A stretch of DNA of 64,000 bases from NCBI GenBank assembly GCA_900215285.1, contig OCMG01000003.1, positions 310,001 to 374,000 of the forward strand. Direction: 5' to 3'. Below, piece by piece: positions 25,347 through 34,382 of the stretch. The notes beneath the pieces are model-generated. The model saw nothing but the letters and a program-made list of their open reading frames with translations, did no database searches and was not told the DNA's origin. Every line of letters starts with the position of its first letter. The first letter of the stretch is position 1. Source of the DNA: Ensifer adhaerens. Its GTDB lineage: Bacteria; Pseudomonadota; Alphaproteobacteria; Rhizobiales; Rhizobiaceae. A program made the translations under genes and the position numbers.

Positions 25347-26135
25347 TCAATCCTCCTGGCCCCATAATTCGAGCTGGGTCAGGGCCGGAAAGGGCGACGG
25401 ATCGTCCGCCTTGATCAGGGAATGAAGGCGCACGCTTTCGATCCGCCTGGCCTCGATGGCAAATCTCTGGGGCGCGCCGGTCTTCACAAGGGGGAACGTC
25501 TGGGTCTCGCCATCGGGCAGAAAGGTCAGGCTGGCGCGCTCCCACCAGGCATCGTGCGGGAAATCGGCACGCAGCGTGAAGACGATCTCATCGATGATCA
25601 CCGGCCGTCCGAAATCGATGGTGAGCGTCGCGTCCGGATCGCGATTGATCCCCCAGCTGGTAAAGGGCCAGAAGCCGTGATCGGTATTCGCCTTTTCGCC
25701 ATCGATGGCGTTGCGGGCGGCGAAGACCGCTTCGCCGCGCGTTTCCACATTGGCAAAGGCATGCGGAAATGCCCGTGCCTCTCCGTGATCGTCATAGGGA
25801 TTGAGCGCCAGATTGCGCCGCGCACACAGCTCTTCCGGCCGCACGAGACGGCAGGACAGGCGCTGCAATTCGCCCGAAAACGCCTGTGGCGGATAGGCCT
25901 TGCGCCGCGCACCGAAGGGGACAGTGAAGACGAACGGGCTTTCGCGCAGGTAGATGCGCGCCGGCGGCATTCCGGCGTCGAGCGTGATATCAAGATGGCA
26001 GGGCGCGCCCTCGACCGCGACGACAAGCCGGTCGCCTTCGGCAAAGACGTGGCGTGCGAAGAGGAAGGCTTCCGTGCCGCCCTCGCTCTGCGCAACGACA
26101 GCGCCCCGAACATTTTCAATGCGAAGCTCGATCAT
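25347..26135 (-). CDS. discoidin/F5-8-type-C-like protein of a polysaccharide locus, function unknown
   Basis: 262 residues with no signal peptide. The C-terminal half (~110-260) resembles a galactose-binding jelly-roll: NAIDGEKANTDHG..WPFTSWGINRDPDATLTIDFGRPVIIDEIVFTLRAD followed by a closing strand with LTQLELWG. The N-terminal half is a separate beta-rich region. Its ATG overlaps the lyase stop (ATGA), so the two are coupled. Probably a carbohydrate-recognition partner of the lyase. Confidence 0.7.
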   Translation of the reverse strand: MIELRIENVRGAVVAQSEGGTEAFLFARHVFAEGDRLVVAVEGAPCHLDITLDAGMPPARIYLRESPFVFTVPFGARRKAYPPQAFSGELQRLSCRLVRPEELCARRNLALNPYDDHGEARAFPHAFANVETRGEAVFAARNAIDGEKANTDHGFWPFTSWGINRDPDATLTIDFGRPVIIDEIVFTLRADFPHDAWWERASLTFLPDGETQTFPLVKTGAPQRFAIEARRIESVRLHSLIKADDPSPFPALTQLELWGQED

Positions 26136-27943
26136 CCCTCACCATGCTCCTCGACCGTGCGAACCCGCAATTCCCGACCGGCGAAGGGAATCAGCACCCG
26201 ATAGATCGTCTCCGGCCATGACAAGCGAAGCCGCGCATCGTCAATCGGAATCGGCTCGACGCGCGGCAATCCACCGCCCTCTATGGCGAGTGCGCCGACA
26301 CCGCTCAGGCGGATCGAGCCGTCCGCGATCTGCGGCTCTTGCGCAAACATCAGCGACAGCTCCGCCGGCCGGTCGCCATCGTGGATGTCATGGATTTCGA
26401 CATGGCTGCCTTCCACAAGCCGGACCGTGCGGCGATAGGATCGCAGCCCCGCCTCCGGCGGATAGGCTCCGGCGATCTCCATGGACATTGACGCCTGTCC
26501 GTCCGCCAGATCGACCGTCACATCCCGCGCCGCGAAGGCCTCGCCGTCCTGCTGCATCGCGCCGTCGAAGGTCGGCAGATTGTGAAAGGCGGACTGCATC
26601 GTCCAGATCTCGTAGCGCCGGGGCGAGAAGGTCCTGGCGGTATAGGTGCCCACGCCGACATCGATCAGCAACGGCTTGCCATCGCGATAGAGCGTCAGGC
26701 TGCCGACATCGTTGTGATTGTGGCTGTCGCCATTGTCGCCGGCCTTTACGGCAAGCTGGAAGCGGTCGTCGCGAGCGATGAGCAAACCGATGCTTGGATA
26801 GAAAATATCTTTCTTTTCAGGATATTGCGCCGCCGCGTCGCGCAATTCATTTGCCGTGAACAGGACTTGCAGGCGATAGGCGAGATTGATCTCCTCCTTC
26901 AGGAGACGATCCCCGGCATCGGCCCAATCCGCCGCTGCAAAGGCCATCAGCGCTTCCGAGCCAACGGCCTTGCCGAAGAGATATTCGCGCGCGCTACACG
27001 GCTCGCAGACGGCGGCGCAGTCCGCGAAGTTGAAATAGCGCCGACCTTCGATGTGAACGTTCAGGATATAGTCCGCGATGTTGCGGATCTTCTGTTCCCG
27101 GAAGACGGGTCCAAAGGCCTCAGGGGCAATCTCCGAAAGCGTGGCCAGCGCATTAAAGAGGCAGAGCCCCGCGTGGCGGTAGTATTGCGCGCCCTCCTCG
27201 CAGGCCCCGTCCTCGCCGTAATCCTTGAGGAACGCATCGATGCTGCCGGCGGCCTTGCGGATGACCGCCCGGCGGGCTTCTGCGTCGGTTTCCAGCGCAA
27301 AGACAGTCCAGAGCACGTTCTGCGTACACCAGACTGTCCAGTTATTCATCGGTTCATCGCCATTGCCCATCCACCAGAAATGCTGCGCGAGATAGGGCTC
27401 GACAATGCGATGGCGAAGCTCGTTCTCCAGGCGCGCGGAGAGACCGGGTGCGGCTTGCTCCAGCGTCTCCCCGAGCAGTTGACGCGCGACGGCCAGCAGC
27501 GCGCCGGTCTCCGCCGCAAAAAGATCGATCACCGGCCGTTGCGGGTCCGGCAACGCAAGGCGCGGACCGCCGCGCACATAGGAATTATGCGCCGGCAATT
27601 GCCAGCCGCTTTCCTCCGCGATCGCCGATAGCCCATCCACGATCGCATCGAGAAAGCGGCCCTGCCATTCCACGCATTCGGCCAGAACGAGATCGTTCAG
27701 CCGGCGGCGGCGGGCAAAGTAGACGGTCTCGAAATCGATCCGATTTCCGTTGCGGGTATAGCCGAGATAAAGCGTCGCCGGCAGAGCCGGCCAGTCTCCG
27801 GAGAGAGCCGCCTTGCCCGCAGCGATGAGTTCTGCGCGCATGTCGCCCGGCAGCGCCTGCCAGGGCGCGCGGTCCTGCCCCGCGGGCGCAATCGCGAAGC
27901 CGGACAAGGTCTCCGGGCTATGCGCCAGACGCTCGCTCAACAT
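26132..27943 (-). CDS. heparinase II/III-family polysaccharide/oligosaccharide lyase
   Basis: 603 residues. An alpha/alpha-toroid N-terminal half (NNWTVWCTQNVLW, EEGAQYYRHAG with the Tyr acid/base region) and a C-terminal beta-sandwich starting near GDSHNHNDVGSLTLYRDG, the His/Asn motif of heparinase II/III-like lyases. No export signal, so it should cut imported oligosaccharides in the cytoplasm. Beta-elimination would yield unsaturated uronates, the substrate type for the GH88 hydrolase and, further on, KduI at 29935 and 36275. Glycan identity is not determined. Confidence 0.87.
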   Translation of the reverse strand: MLSERLAHSPETLSGFAIAPAGQDRAPWQALPGDMRAELIAAGKAALSGDWPALPATLYLGYTRNGNRIDFETVYFARRRRLNDLVLAECVEWQGRFLDAIVDGLSAIAEESGWQLPAHNSYVRGGPRLALPDPQRPVIDLFAAETGALLAVARQLLGETLEQAAPGLSARLENELRHRIVEPYLAQHFWWMGNGDEPMNNWTVWCTQNVLWTVFALETDAEARRAVIRKAAGSIDAFLKDYGEDGACEEGAQYYRHAGLCLFNALATLSEIAPEAFGPVFREQKIRNIADYILNVHIEGRRYFNFADCAAVCEPCSAREYLFGKAVGSEALMAFAAADWADAGDRLLKEEINLAYRLQVLFTANELRDAAAQYPEKKDIFYPSIGLLIARDDRFQLAVKAGDNGDSHNHNDVGSLTLYRDGKPLLIDVGVGTYTARTFSPRRYEIWTMQSAFHNLPTFDGAMQQDGEAFAARDVTVDLADGQASMSMEIAGAYPPEAGLRSYRRTVRLVEGSHVEIHDIHDGDRPAELSLMFAQEPQIADGSIRLSGVGALAIEGGGLPRVEPIPIDDARLRLSWPETIYRVLIPFAGRELRVRTVEEHGEG

Positions 27944-27989
27944 GCTTCACTCATCTCCCGCCGCTCTCCCCGTGCTGCCCTGCATCCGC

Positions 27990-28002
27990 TTGTATCATAC
28001 AA
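27990..28002. promoter_or_regulatory. palindrome TTGTAT-C-ATACAA in the divergent uronate promoter
   Basis: A perfect 6-bp inverted repeat around one base, 47 bp upstream of the lyase start. AT-rich palindromes with GT/AC halves are typical of GntR/FadR operators. Confidence 0.5.
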
Positions 28003-28062
28003 ATTCCGAGAATCCATCTTTACAGACCCGATTTGTTTTGTCACTTATTGGATGAATTTAGA

Positions 28063-28079
28063 AATATGTCTGACATATT
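28063..28079. promoter_or_regulatory. palindrome AATATGTC-T-GACATATT in the divergent uronate promoter
   Basis: A perfect 8-bp inverted repeat around one base, 61 bp upstream of the first permease start. The core GT-CTG-AC fits the FadR-family half-site spacing GT-N3-AC. This is the best candidate operator for the GntR protein at 24508. Confidence 0.6.
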
Positions 28080-28139
28080 TTGGGAGGTCGCCTTGGTTCG
28101 ACGAGAGCCGGAGGGAGGCGATCTGGAGGAGGAGACGAT

Positions 28140-29075
28140 TTGGTCGTCGCACGCGAAGATTTCGACATTCCGGTCGCTGTCCGGCCGAAGCGTCTGACGA
28201 AGCGGCAGCGCCAGCGGCGTTCGACGCTGGTTGCGCTGTCCTTCATCGCGCCGAACTTTCTCGGCTTCCTCATCTTCACGCTCGGGCCCATCCTCTTCGC
28301 CTTCGCGCTCGCCTTCATGCATTGGGACGGGTCCAACGCCATCACCTTCGCCGGGCTCGACAATTTCTGGCGGCTCTTTTCCGACCGCTCCTTCATCACC
28401 GCCTTCTGGAACACGCTGATCTACACGGCCGTCTCGGTGCCGGCGACGCTCTGCTGCTCGCTCGGGCTCGCCGTGTTGCTGAACCAGAAACTCAAAGGCC
28501 GCAATTTCTTCCGCGCGGCCATGTTCTTTCCTTACGTCGCCTCGCTGGTTGCCGTCGCCGTCGTCTGGAACATGATCTTCAACCCGGAGATGGGGCCGGT
28601 GAACATGCTCCTCTACGAACTCGGCGTCGATCCGAAGAACCTGCCCGGCTGGGCGGCGTCCAACTCATGGGCCATGGTGACGGTCATCCTCTTCGGCATC
28701 TGGAAGAGCATGGGCTATTACATGGTCATCTATCTCGCCGGCCTGCAGGGCATCAGCCCCGAGCTTTACGAGGCCGCCGATCTCGATGGCGCGAACAGCT
28801 GGCAGAAATTCTGGTACGTCACCGTGCCGCAACTCGCGCCCACGACGTTCTTCGTCTCCGTCATGCTGACGATCCAGTCCTTCAAGGTCTTCGACCAGAT
28901 CATGCTGCTGACCGAAGGCGGGCCGGGCACCTCGACGCTGGTGCTGGTCTATCATGTCTATAACGAGGCCTTCATTTCGTGGGATCTCGGCTATTCCAGC
29001 ATGGTGGCGCTCGTCCTCTTCCTCATGGTGCTGACGGTTACGGTCGTGCAGTTCCGGCTCACGAGGGAGGACTGA
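28140..29075 (+). CDS. sugar ABC importer permease, MalF/UgpA/LacF type
   Basis: 311 residues, six predicted membrane helices starting at ALSFIAPNFLGFLIFTLGP. The EAA coupling loop is ELYEAADLDGANSWQKFWYVTVPQL. The TTG start is supported by GGAGGAG 7 nt upstream; an in-frame ATG 60 bp earlier overlaps the operator region. First gene of the plus-strand uronate operon. Confidence 0.9.
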   Translation: MVVAREDFDIPVAVRPKRLTKRQRQRRSTLVALSFIAPNFLGFLIFTLGPILFAFALAFMHWDGSNAITFAGLDNFWRLFSDRSFITAFWNTLIYTAVSVPATLCCSLGLAVLLNQKLKGRNFFRAAMFFPYVASLVAVAVVWNMIFNPEMGPVNMLLYELGVDPKNLPGWAASNSWAMVTVILFGIWKSMGYYMVIYLAGLQGISPELYEAADLDGANSWQKFWYVTVPQLAPTTFFVSVMLTIQSFKVFDQIMLLTEGGPGTSTLVLVYHVYNEAFISWDLGYSSMVALVLFLMVLTVTVVQFRLTRED

Positions 29076-29078
29076 GCG

Positions 29079-29930
29079 ATGGCGAAGAAGCCGCTGACCC
29101 TGTTCGGCCAGAAGATCCGCCTGAAAACGATCTCGCTCTACGTGCTGGTGATCGCGATCACCGTCGTCATGCTCATGCCCTTCGTCTGGATGCTTTCCGC
29201 CTCGCTGAAGCTCGACCGCGATGTCTTTGCCTTCCCGATCGAGTGGATCCCGTCGCATCCGCGCTGGCAGAACTATGTGGATATCTGGACGAAGATCCCG
29301 CTGGCGCTCTTCATCTACAACACGACGAAGCTGACGGTGATCGTGACGCTCTTGCAGCTCTTCACCTCAAGCTTCGCCGCCTATGCCTTCGCCAAGCTCC
29401 GCTTTGCCTATCGCGAGGTTCTATTCCTCGCCTATATCGCCACCATCGCCATGCCATGGCAGGTTTATATGGTGCCGCAATTCGTGGAAATGCGGGCGCT
29501 GGGGCTCAACAACACGCATCTGGCCCTCATCTGCCTGCAGGCCTTCACCGCCTTCGGCGTGTTCCTGATGCGGCAGTTCTACATGAGCATCCCGGACGAG
29601 CTGTGCGAAGCCGCGCGTATCGACGGGATGAACGAATACCAGATCTGGTTCCGCATCATGCTGCCGCTGTCGAAACCTGCGCTCTCGACGCTGACCATCT
29701 TCACCTTCGTCAGCACCTGGAACGACTTCCTCGGACCGCTGATCTACCTGACCAAGACGGAGCTGAAGACCGTGCAGATCGGCATCCGCATGTTCATCAC
29801 GCAATATTCGACCGAATACGGGCTGATCATGGCGGCCTCCATGGTTTCGCTCGTTCCCGTTCTCATCGTGTTTCTCGCTCTGCAGCGCTTCTTTGTCGAA
29901 GGCATTGCATCGAGCGGCTTGAAGGGCTGA
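29079..29930 (+). CDS. sugar ABC importer permease, MalG/UgpE type
   Basis: 283 residues, six predicted membrane helices. The EAA loop is ELCEAARIDGMNEYQIWFRIMLPLSKPAL. It begins 3 bp after the stop of the first permease with GGGAGG before the ATG, so the pair are co-translated subunits of one transporter. Confidence 0.92.
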   Translation: MAKKPLTLFGQKIRLKTISLYVLVIAITVVMLMPFVWMLSASLKLDRDVFAFPIEWIPSHPRWQNYVDIWTKIPLALFIYNTTKLTVIVTLLQLFTSSFAAYAFAKLRFAYREVLFLAYIATIAMPWQVYMVPQFVEMRALGLNNTHLALICLQAFTAFGVFLMRQFYMSIPDELCEAARIDGMNEYQIWFRIMLPLSKPALSTLTIFTFVSTWNDFLGPLIYLTKTELKTVQIGIRMFITQYSTEYGLIMAASMVSLVPVLIVFLALQRFFVEGIASSGLKG

Positions 29931-29934
29931 CCGC

Positions 29935-31113
29935 ATGACCATTCATTCGCGATCCTATCTCCCGGAGCCGGCAACAGATGCGCAGGTGGCAAAGGCACTC
30001 GACGCGGCTGTGGCGCAGGTGCGGACGAACCTACCCCAATTCACCTACCGCGCGCAGAACCATTCGAGCGTCAACAACATCTACCCGGCGGTCGAGAATG
30101 ACCAATGGACAGCCGGCTTCTGGCCAGGCGAAATCTGGCTGGCTTACGAGCATACCGGCGACAAGACCTTCCGCCATGCCGGGCAGATCCATGTCCAGAG
30201 CTTCCTTACCCGGATCGTCAATCGCATCGAGACCGACCATCACGACATGGGCTTTCTCTACAATCCGAGCTGCATCGCTGCCTTCAAGCTGGCAGGCGAC
30301 GAGGATGCCCGCAAGGCAGCGCTTCTCGCCGCCGACCAGCTGGTCGAGCGCTTCCATGAAGTCGGCGGCTTCATCCAGGCCTGGGGCCGGATGGGCGAGC
30401 CGGGCAACTACCGCTACATCATTGACTGCCTGCTGAACCTGCCGCTGCTCTACTGGGCCGCGCGCGAGACCGGCAACCCGCGCTATCGCGCAATCGCCCG
30501 CATCCATGCCGCGACAACGCTGAAGCATTCCATCCGGCCGGACGATTCCACCTATCACACCTTCTTCATGGACCCGGCGACGGGTGCGCCTTCGCATGGG
30601 GCGACCAAGCAGGGCTATCGCGACGATTCCTCCTGGGCCCGCGGGCAGGCCTGGGGCATTTACGGCATGGCGCTCTGCTATCGCCACGAAGGCCGCCCCG
30701 AATATGCGCAAGCCTTCGACCGGCTGCTCGCCTATTATCTGAAGCGCCTGCCGCAGGATCTCGTGCCCTATTGGGATCTGATCTTCACTGACGGCGACGA
30801 GCCGCGGGACTCGTCTTCCGCCTCCATCGTCGCCTGCGGCCTTCTGGAAATGGCCGACCTTGTGGACGATGCCGCGCGTGCCGAAGATCTGCGGACGACG
30901 GCGCGGCGCATGGTGGCGAGCCTCATCGACAACTATGCCGTCAAGGACCCATCCACGTCGAACGGCCTCGTGCTGCACGGCACCTATTCCAAAAAGAGCC
31001 CCTACAACACCTGCCGCGGCGAGGGCGTCGACGAGTGCGTGGCCTGGGGCGACTATTACTACATGGAGGCGCTGACGCGCCTTTCCCGCCTCTGGTCGTC
31101 CTACTGGTGGTGA
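29935..31113 (+). CDS. glycoside hydrolase family 88, unsaturated glucuronyl hydrolase
   Basis: 392 residues, alpha6/alpha6 barrel, no signal peptide. The two Asp residues that catalyse vinyl-ether hydration in Bacillus UGL (Asp88, Asp149) are recognisable in TDHHDMGFLY and IIDCLLNLPLL. Other family motifs are NDQWTAGFWPGE, SSWARGQAWGIYG and DSSSASI. It removes the 4,5-unsaturated uronate left by a lyase, giving 5-dehydro-4-deoxyglucuronate for KduI. It starts 4 bp after the permease gene. Confidence 0.92.
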   Translation: MTIHSRSYLPEPATDAQVAKALDAAVAQVRTNLPQFTYRAQNHSSVNNIYPAVENDQWTAGFWPGEIWLAYEHTGDKTFRHAGQIHVQSFLTRIVNRIETDHHDMGFLYNPSCIAAFKLAGDEDARKAALLAADQLVERFHEVGGFIQAWGRMGEPGNYRYIIDCLLNLPLLYWAARETGNPRYRAIARIHAATTLKHSIRPDDSTYHTFFMDPATGAPSHGATKQGYRDDSSWARGQAWGIYGMALCYRHEGRPEYAQAFDRLLAYYLKRLPQDLVPYWDLIFTDGDEPRDSSSASIVACGLLEMADLVDDAARAEDLRTTARRMVASLIDNYAVKDPSTSNGLVLHGTYSKKSPYNTCRGEGVDECVAWGDYYYMEALTRLSRLWSSYWW

Positions 31114-31162
31114 GGCCTGCAATTCCAAGAGGAATTGTGTGAAAACAAAGAGATAGAGTTCA

Positions 31163-32302
31163 ATGGCATCGATTTCGCTTCGCAAGCTGAATAAAACCTA
31201 CGGCGCGCTGACCGTGGTGCACGATATCGATCTCGAGATCGCCGACAAGGAGTTCATCATCCTTGTCGGCCCTTCCGGCTGCGGCAAGTCGACGACGCTG
31301 CGCATGATCGCGGGGCTTGAAGAGGTCTCGGGCGGCGATCTGGTCATCGGCGACGAGGTGGTCAACGACGTGCCGTCCAAGGACCGCGATATCGCCATGG
31401 TGTTTCAGAACTATGCGCTCTATCCGCATATGACGGTCTACAAGAACATGGCCTTCGGCCTCATGCTGCGCAAGGCACCGCGCGACGAGATCGACCGTAA
31501 GGTCATGGAAGCGGCGAAAATTCTCGATATCGAGCATCTGTTGAACCGCAAGCCGAAGGCGCTTTCGGGCGGCCAGCGCCAGCGCGTGGCGCTGGGCCGC
31601 GCCATGGTGCGCAATCCGGAAGTCTTCCTGCTCGACGAGCCGCTCTCCAATCTCGACGCCAAGCTGCGCGGCACGATGCGCGCCGAGATCGCCAAGCTGC
31701 ACAAGCGCCTTGGCGCGACCTTCATCTATGTCACCCATGATCAGGTGGAGGCCATGACCATGGCCGACCGCATCGTCGTCATGAAGGACGGCCATATCCA
31801 GCAGGTCGATACGCCGCAGAACCTCTATGACCGCCCCGTCAACATGTTTGTCGCCGGCTTCATCGGCGCGCCGCAGATGAACATGCTGCCGGTGACAATC
31901 GTTCGCCAGGGCGAAGACTTTGCCGCGCGCTACCAGGGGCAGGATCTGCCGCTGCCCTCCAATCTCGACCAGGCGCGGATCGCCGCCTATGAGGGTCGCG
32001 AGGCGGTTCTGGGTATCCGTCCTGAGAATTTCCACGAGGTAGCCCCTGCCGATATCCCGGCGGAAGCCCTGGCGCAGATGAGCGCCACCGTGGAACTCAC
32101 CGAGCCGATGGGCTCTGAAGTGCATCTGGGTCTTTCCTGGGCCGGCCGGCCGATCACCGCCAAGGTTTCGCCGCGCTGCAAGGCGGCGGAGGGCGAGACG
32201 CTGAGCCTGCTGGTCGATATGAGCGCGGCCCATCTCTTCGATCCGAAGAGCGAACTGTCGCTCTTTTCCGCCGCTCCGCAGCCGCAAGGGATTGCCGCAT
32301 GA
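31163..32302 (+). CDS. sugar ABC importer ATPase, UgpC/MsmK type
   Basis: 379 residues. Walker A is GPSGCGKST, the Q-loop VFQNYALYPHM, signature LSGGQRQR, Walker B VFLLDEPLSNLDAKLR and the switch His in VTHDQVEAMT. The C-terminal ~130 residues form the MalK-like TOBE/OB regulatory domain. Its stop overlaps the YesL start in ATGA. Powers the permeases at 28140 and 29079. Confidence 0.94.
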   Translation: MASISLRKLNKTYGALTVVHDIDLEIADKEFIILVGPSGCGKSTTLRMIAGLEEVSGGDLVIGDEVVNDVPSKDRDIAMVFQNYALYPHMTVYKNMAFGLMLRKAPRDEIDRKVMEAAKILDIEHLLNRKPKALSGGQRQRVALGRAMVRNPEVFLLDEPLSNLDAKLRGTMRAEIAKLHKRLGATFIYVTHDQVEAMTMADRIVVMKDGHIQQVDTPQNLYDRPVNMFVAGFIGAPQMNMLPVTIVRQGEDFAARYQGQDLPLPSNLDQARIAAYEGREAVLGIRPENFHEVAPADIPAEALAQMSATVELTEPMGSEVHLGLSWAGRPITAKVSPRCKAAEGETLSLLVDMSAAHLFDPKSELSLFSAAPQPQGIAA

Positions 32303-33021
32303 GATGGCTCGCCGACCACTATTTCGCGGAAGGGCCGGGCATCTCGAAAGATGCGCCGAAGCGCCCCGGTCTGGCGTTGGTGGCCGAGACGATGTGGCGC
32401 GAGGGGATCGAGCTGATGAAGCTCAACCTCCTCTTCGTGCTCGCGTGCCTGCCGGTCGTCACCATCCCCGCCGCGTTCGCTGCGCTGATGCGGGTGACGC
32501 TGACGATGGCGGAAGATCGCAATGTCTATCTCGTGGAAGATTTCTGGCAGGCCTTCCGCCGGCATTTTGTCCGCGCGACCGTGCTCGGTCTGGGTATCGC
32601 CGCCGCACTGACAATTCCCGGCTACGCAGCCTTCTCCTACGGGGGGCTTGCCGTGACCACGCCGCTCTTCGCAGTGCCTCTGGCCCTTGCGGTGGGAGTT
32701 GCATTCCTGTTCGCGATTGCTGCGCTCTACGCCTTCGCGCTGCTCGTCATTTCGGATTTCAGCCTTCGCAACATCCTGCGGCTTTCGCTTCTCGCGGCGT
32801 TGGCCCGACCGGGCAAGCCACTCGCGGCCCTCGGCTTCGTGGCAGGCCTCTGGCTCCTGCACATCCTTTTCTATCCGGTGACGCTGGTCATGCCAGCGAT
32901 CATCAATTTCGCCTTCGGGACGCTGGCCGTTGCCTTCAGCGTTCTTGAAACCGTGCATCACCTCGTCCGCGCCAAGGAGGAGCGCGCGGTTGAGGCTGAA
33001 CAGGCAATGTCCGGCGCGTGA
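32299..33021 (+). CDS. YesL family membrane protein (DUF624)
   Basis: 240 residues with five to six hydrophobic segments and the family motif of long hydrophobic helix plus aromatic loop (IELMKLNLLFVLACLPVVTIPAA, EDFWQAFRRHF). YesL proteins accompany importers for rhamnogalacturonan or other complex glycans in Bacillus and rhizobia, but their role is not known. Four-base overlap with the ATPase gene shows tight co-expression. Confidence 0.82.
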   Translation: MRWLADHYFAEGPGISKDAPKRPGLALVAETMWREGIELMKLNLLFVLACLPVVTIPAAFAALMRVTLTMAEDRNVYLVEDFWQAFRRHFVRATVLGLGIAAALTIPGYAAFSYGGLAVTTPLFAVPLALAVGVAFLFAIAALYAFALLVISDFSLRNILRLSLLAALARPGKPLAALGFVAGLWLLHILFYPVTLVMPAIINFAFGTLAVAFSVLETVHHLVRAKEERAVEAEQAMSGA

Positions 33022-33046
33022 CGCCAAGAACAATGGGAGACGAGAC

Positions 33047-34306
33047 ATGAAACGCATGCTGAAGACGACATCGCTGACCGTGGTCGGCAGCCTGGCGCTG
33101 TTGGTGGCCGGCGCCGCCAACGCCGAACAGGTGACGCTCAACTGGGCGCTCTGGGACTATGCCAAGGGCCCCTATTTCAAGGCGCTGATCGACGCCTATC
33201 AGGCCAAGCATCCGGACGTGAAGGTCAACTATACCGATCTCGGCTCGACGGATTATTCGACCGTGCTGCAAACGCAGCTGACCGGCGGCGGCGGCGATCT
33301 TGACATCATCACCGTCAAGGACGTGCCGGGCTATGCCAATCTGGTGAAGTCCAAGCTGCTGACGGATGTGAAGAGCGCCGTTGCCGATCCGAAGCCCTAT
33401 GGCGGCCTGATCGAAGGGCTGACCGTCGATGGCGGGCTTTATGCGCTGCCCTTCCGCACCGATTTCTGGGTGCTCTATTACAACAAGGATATCTTCGACA
33501 AGGCAGGCGTCGCCTACCCGACGAATGACATGACGCTCGACCAGTGGGCCGATACCGCCCGCAAACTGACGAGCGGCTTCGGCGCCAACAAGATCTATGG
33601 TTCGCTCCTGCATGTCTGGCGCTCGACGGTCGAACTGCCGGCCATTCTCGACGGCAAGCATACGCTGGTGGCCGACGATTACAGCTTCCTCAAGTCCTAT
33701 TACGAGCGCGCGCTCAAGCTGCAGGATGACGGCGCGATCCCGACCTATGCCTCGCTGAAGACCACCAAGACGCACTATTCCGGTCCCTTCTTCAACGGCA
33801 CGGTCGCCATGCTGCCCATGGGCACCTGGTTCATCGGCACGCAGATCGCCAAGGTGAAGTCGGGCGAGTCCAAAGCGGTCCATTGGGGGCTTGCCAAATA
33901 TCCGCATCCGGACGGCGTTGCGGCCGGCACGACCGCGAGCCAGGTGACCAGCATCGGCGTTTCGGTCAACTCCAAGCACAAGGAAGCGGCGCTCGATTTC
34001 GTGAAGTTCGTCGCCGGTCCCGAAGGGGCGGCCATTCTCGCAAGCACCGGCACGATCCCGGCCATGCGCGACGACACGGTGCTGTCGAAGATCACCGGCA
34101 CGGACGGCTTCCCGGCGGACGCCGGCAGCAAGGAGGCGATGAAGACCGTCAAAACCTATCTCGAAATGCCGGTCAACCTGAAGGCGGCCCAGGTCGAGGT
34201 CGTACTGAACCGCGCCCATGACGAGATCATGACCAACAATATCAAGGTCGAGGACGGGCTGAAGGAAATGTCAGACGGCGTGAAGCCGATCCTCGCCGCA
34301 CAGTAA
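33047..34306 (+). CDS. sugar ABC importer periplasmic binding protein (MalE family)
   Basis: 419 residues. Signal peptide MKRMLKTTSLTVVGSLALLVAGAANA is followed by an extracellular-solute-binding domain: LNWALWDYAKGPYF, GSTDYSTVLQTQLTGGGGDLDI, DGGLYALPFRTDFWVLYYNKDIFDKAG. GGGAGACG precedes the ATG. It should bind unsaturated or uronate-containing oligosaccharides for the permeases upstream. It lies last among the transporter genes, unlike the usual first position. Confidence 0.92.
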   Translation: MKRMLKTTSLTVVGSLALLVAGAANAEQVTLNWALWDYAKGPYFKALIDAYQAKHPDVKVNYTDLGSTDYSTVLQTQLTGGGGDLDIITVKDVPGYANLVKSKLLTDVKSAVADPKPYGGLIEGLTVDGGLYALPFRTDFWVLYYNKDIFDKAGVAYPTNDMTLDQWADTARKLTSGFGANKIYGSLLHVWRSTVELPAILDGKHTLVADDYSFLKSYYERALKLQDDGAIPTYASLKTTKTHYSGPFFNGTVAMLPMGTWFIGTQIAKVKSGESKAVHWGLAKYPHPDGVAAGTTASQVTSIGVSVNSKHKEAALDFVKFVAGPEGAAILASTGTIPAMRDDTVLSKITGTDGFPADAGSKEAMKTVKTYLEMPVNLKAAQVEVVLNRAHDEIMTNNIKVEDGLKEMSDGVKPILAAQ

Positions 34307-34316
34307 CGGAGTTCGG

Positions 34317-34341
34317 GGCCGGTGGCGCCATGCCGCCGGCC
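34317..34341 (+). terminator. stem-loop after the sugar-binding-protein gene
   Basis: GGCCGGTGGC and GCCGCCGGCC pair over 10 bp (one G-T) with loop GCCAT, followed by TTCTCC, 10 bp after the stop. Likely a partial terminator or mRNA-stabilising hairpin before the DUF2264 gene. Confidence 0.55.
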
Positions 34342-34382
34342 TTCTCCATCCGCATCCCCTCGCCAAGCAGGCAGCTCATCCC

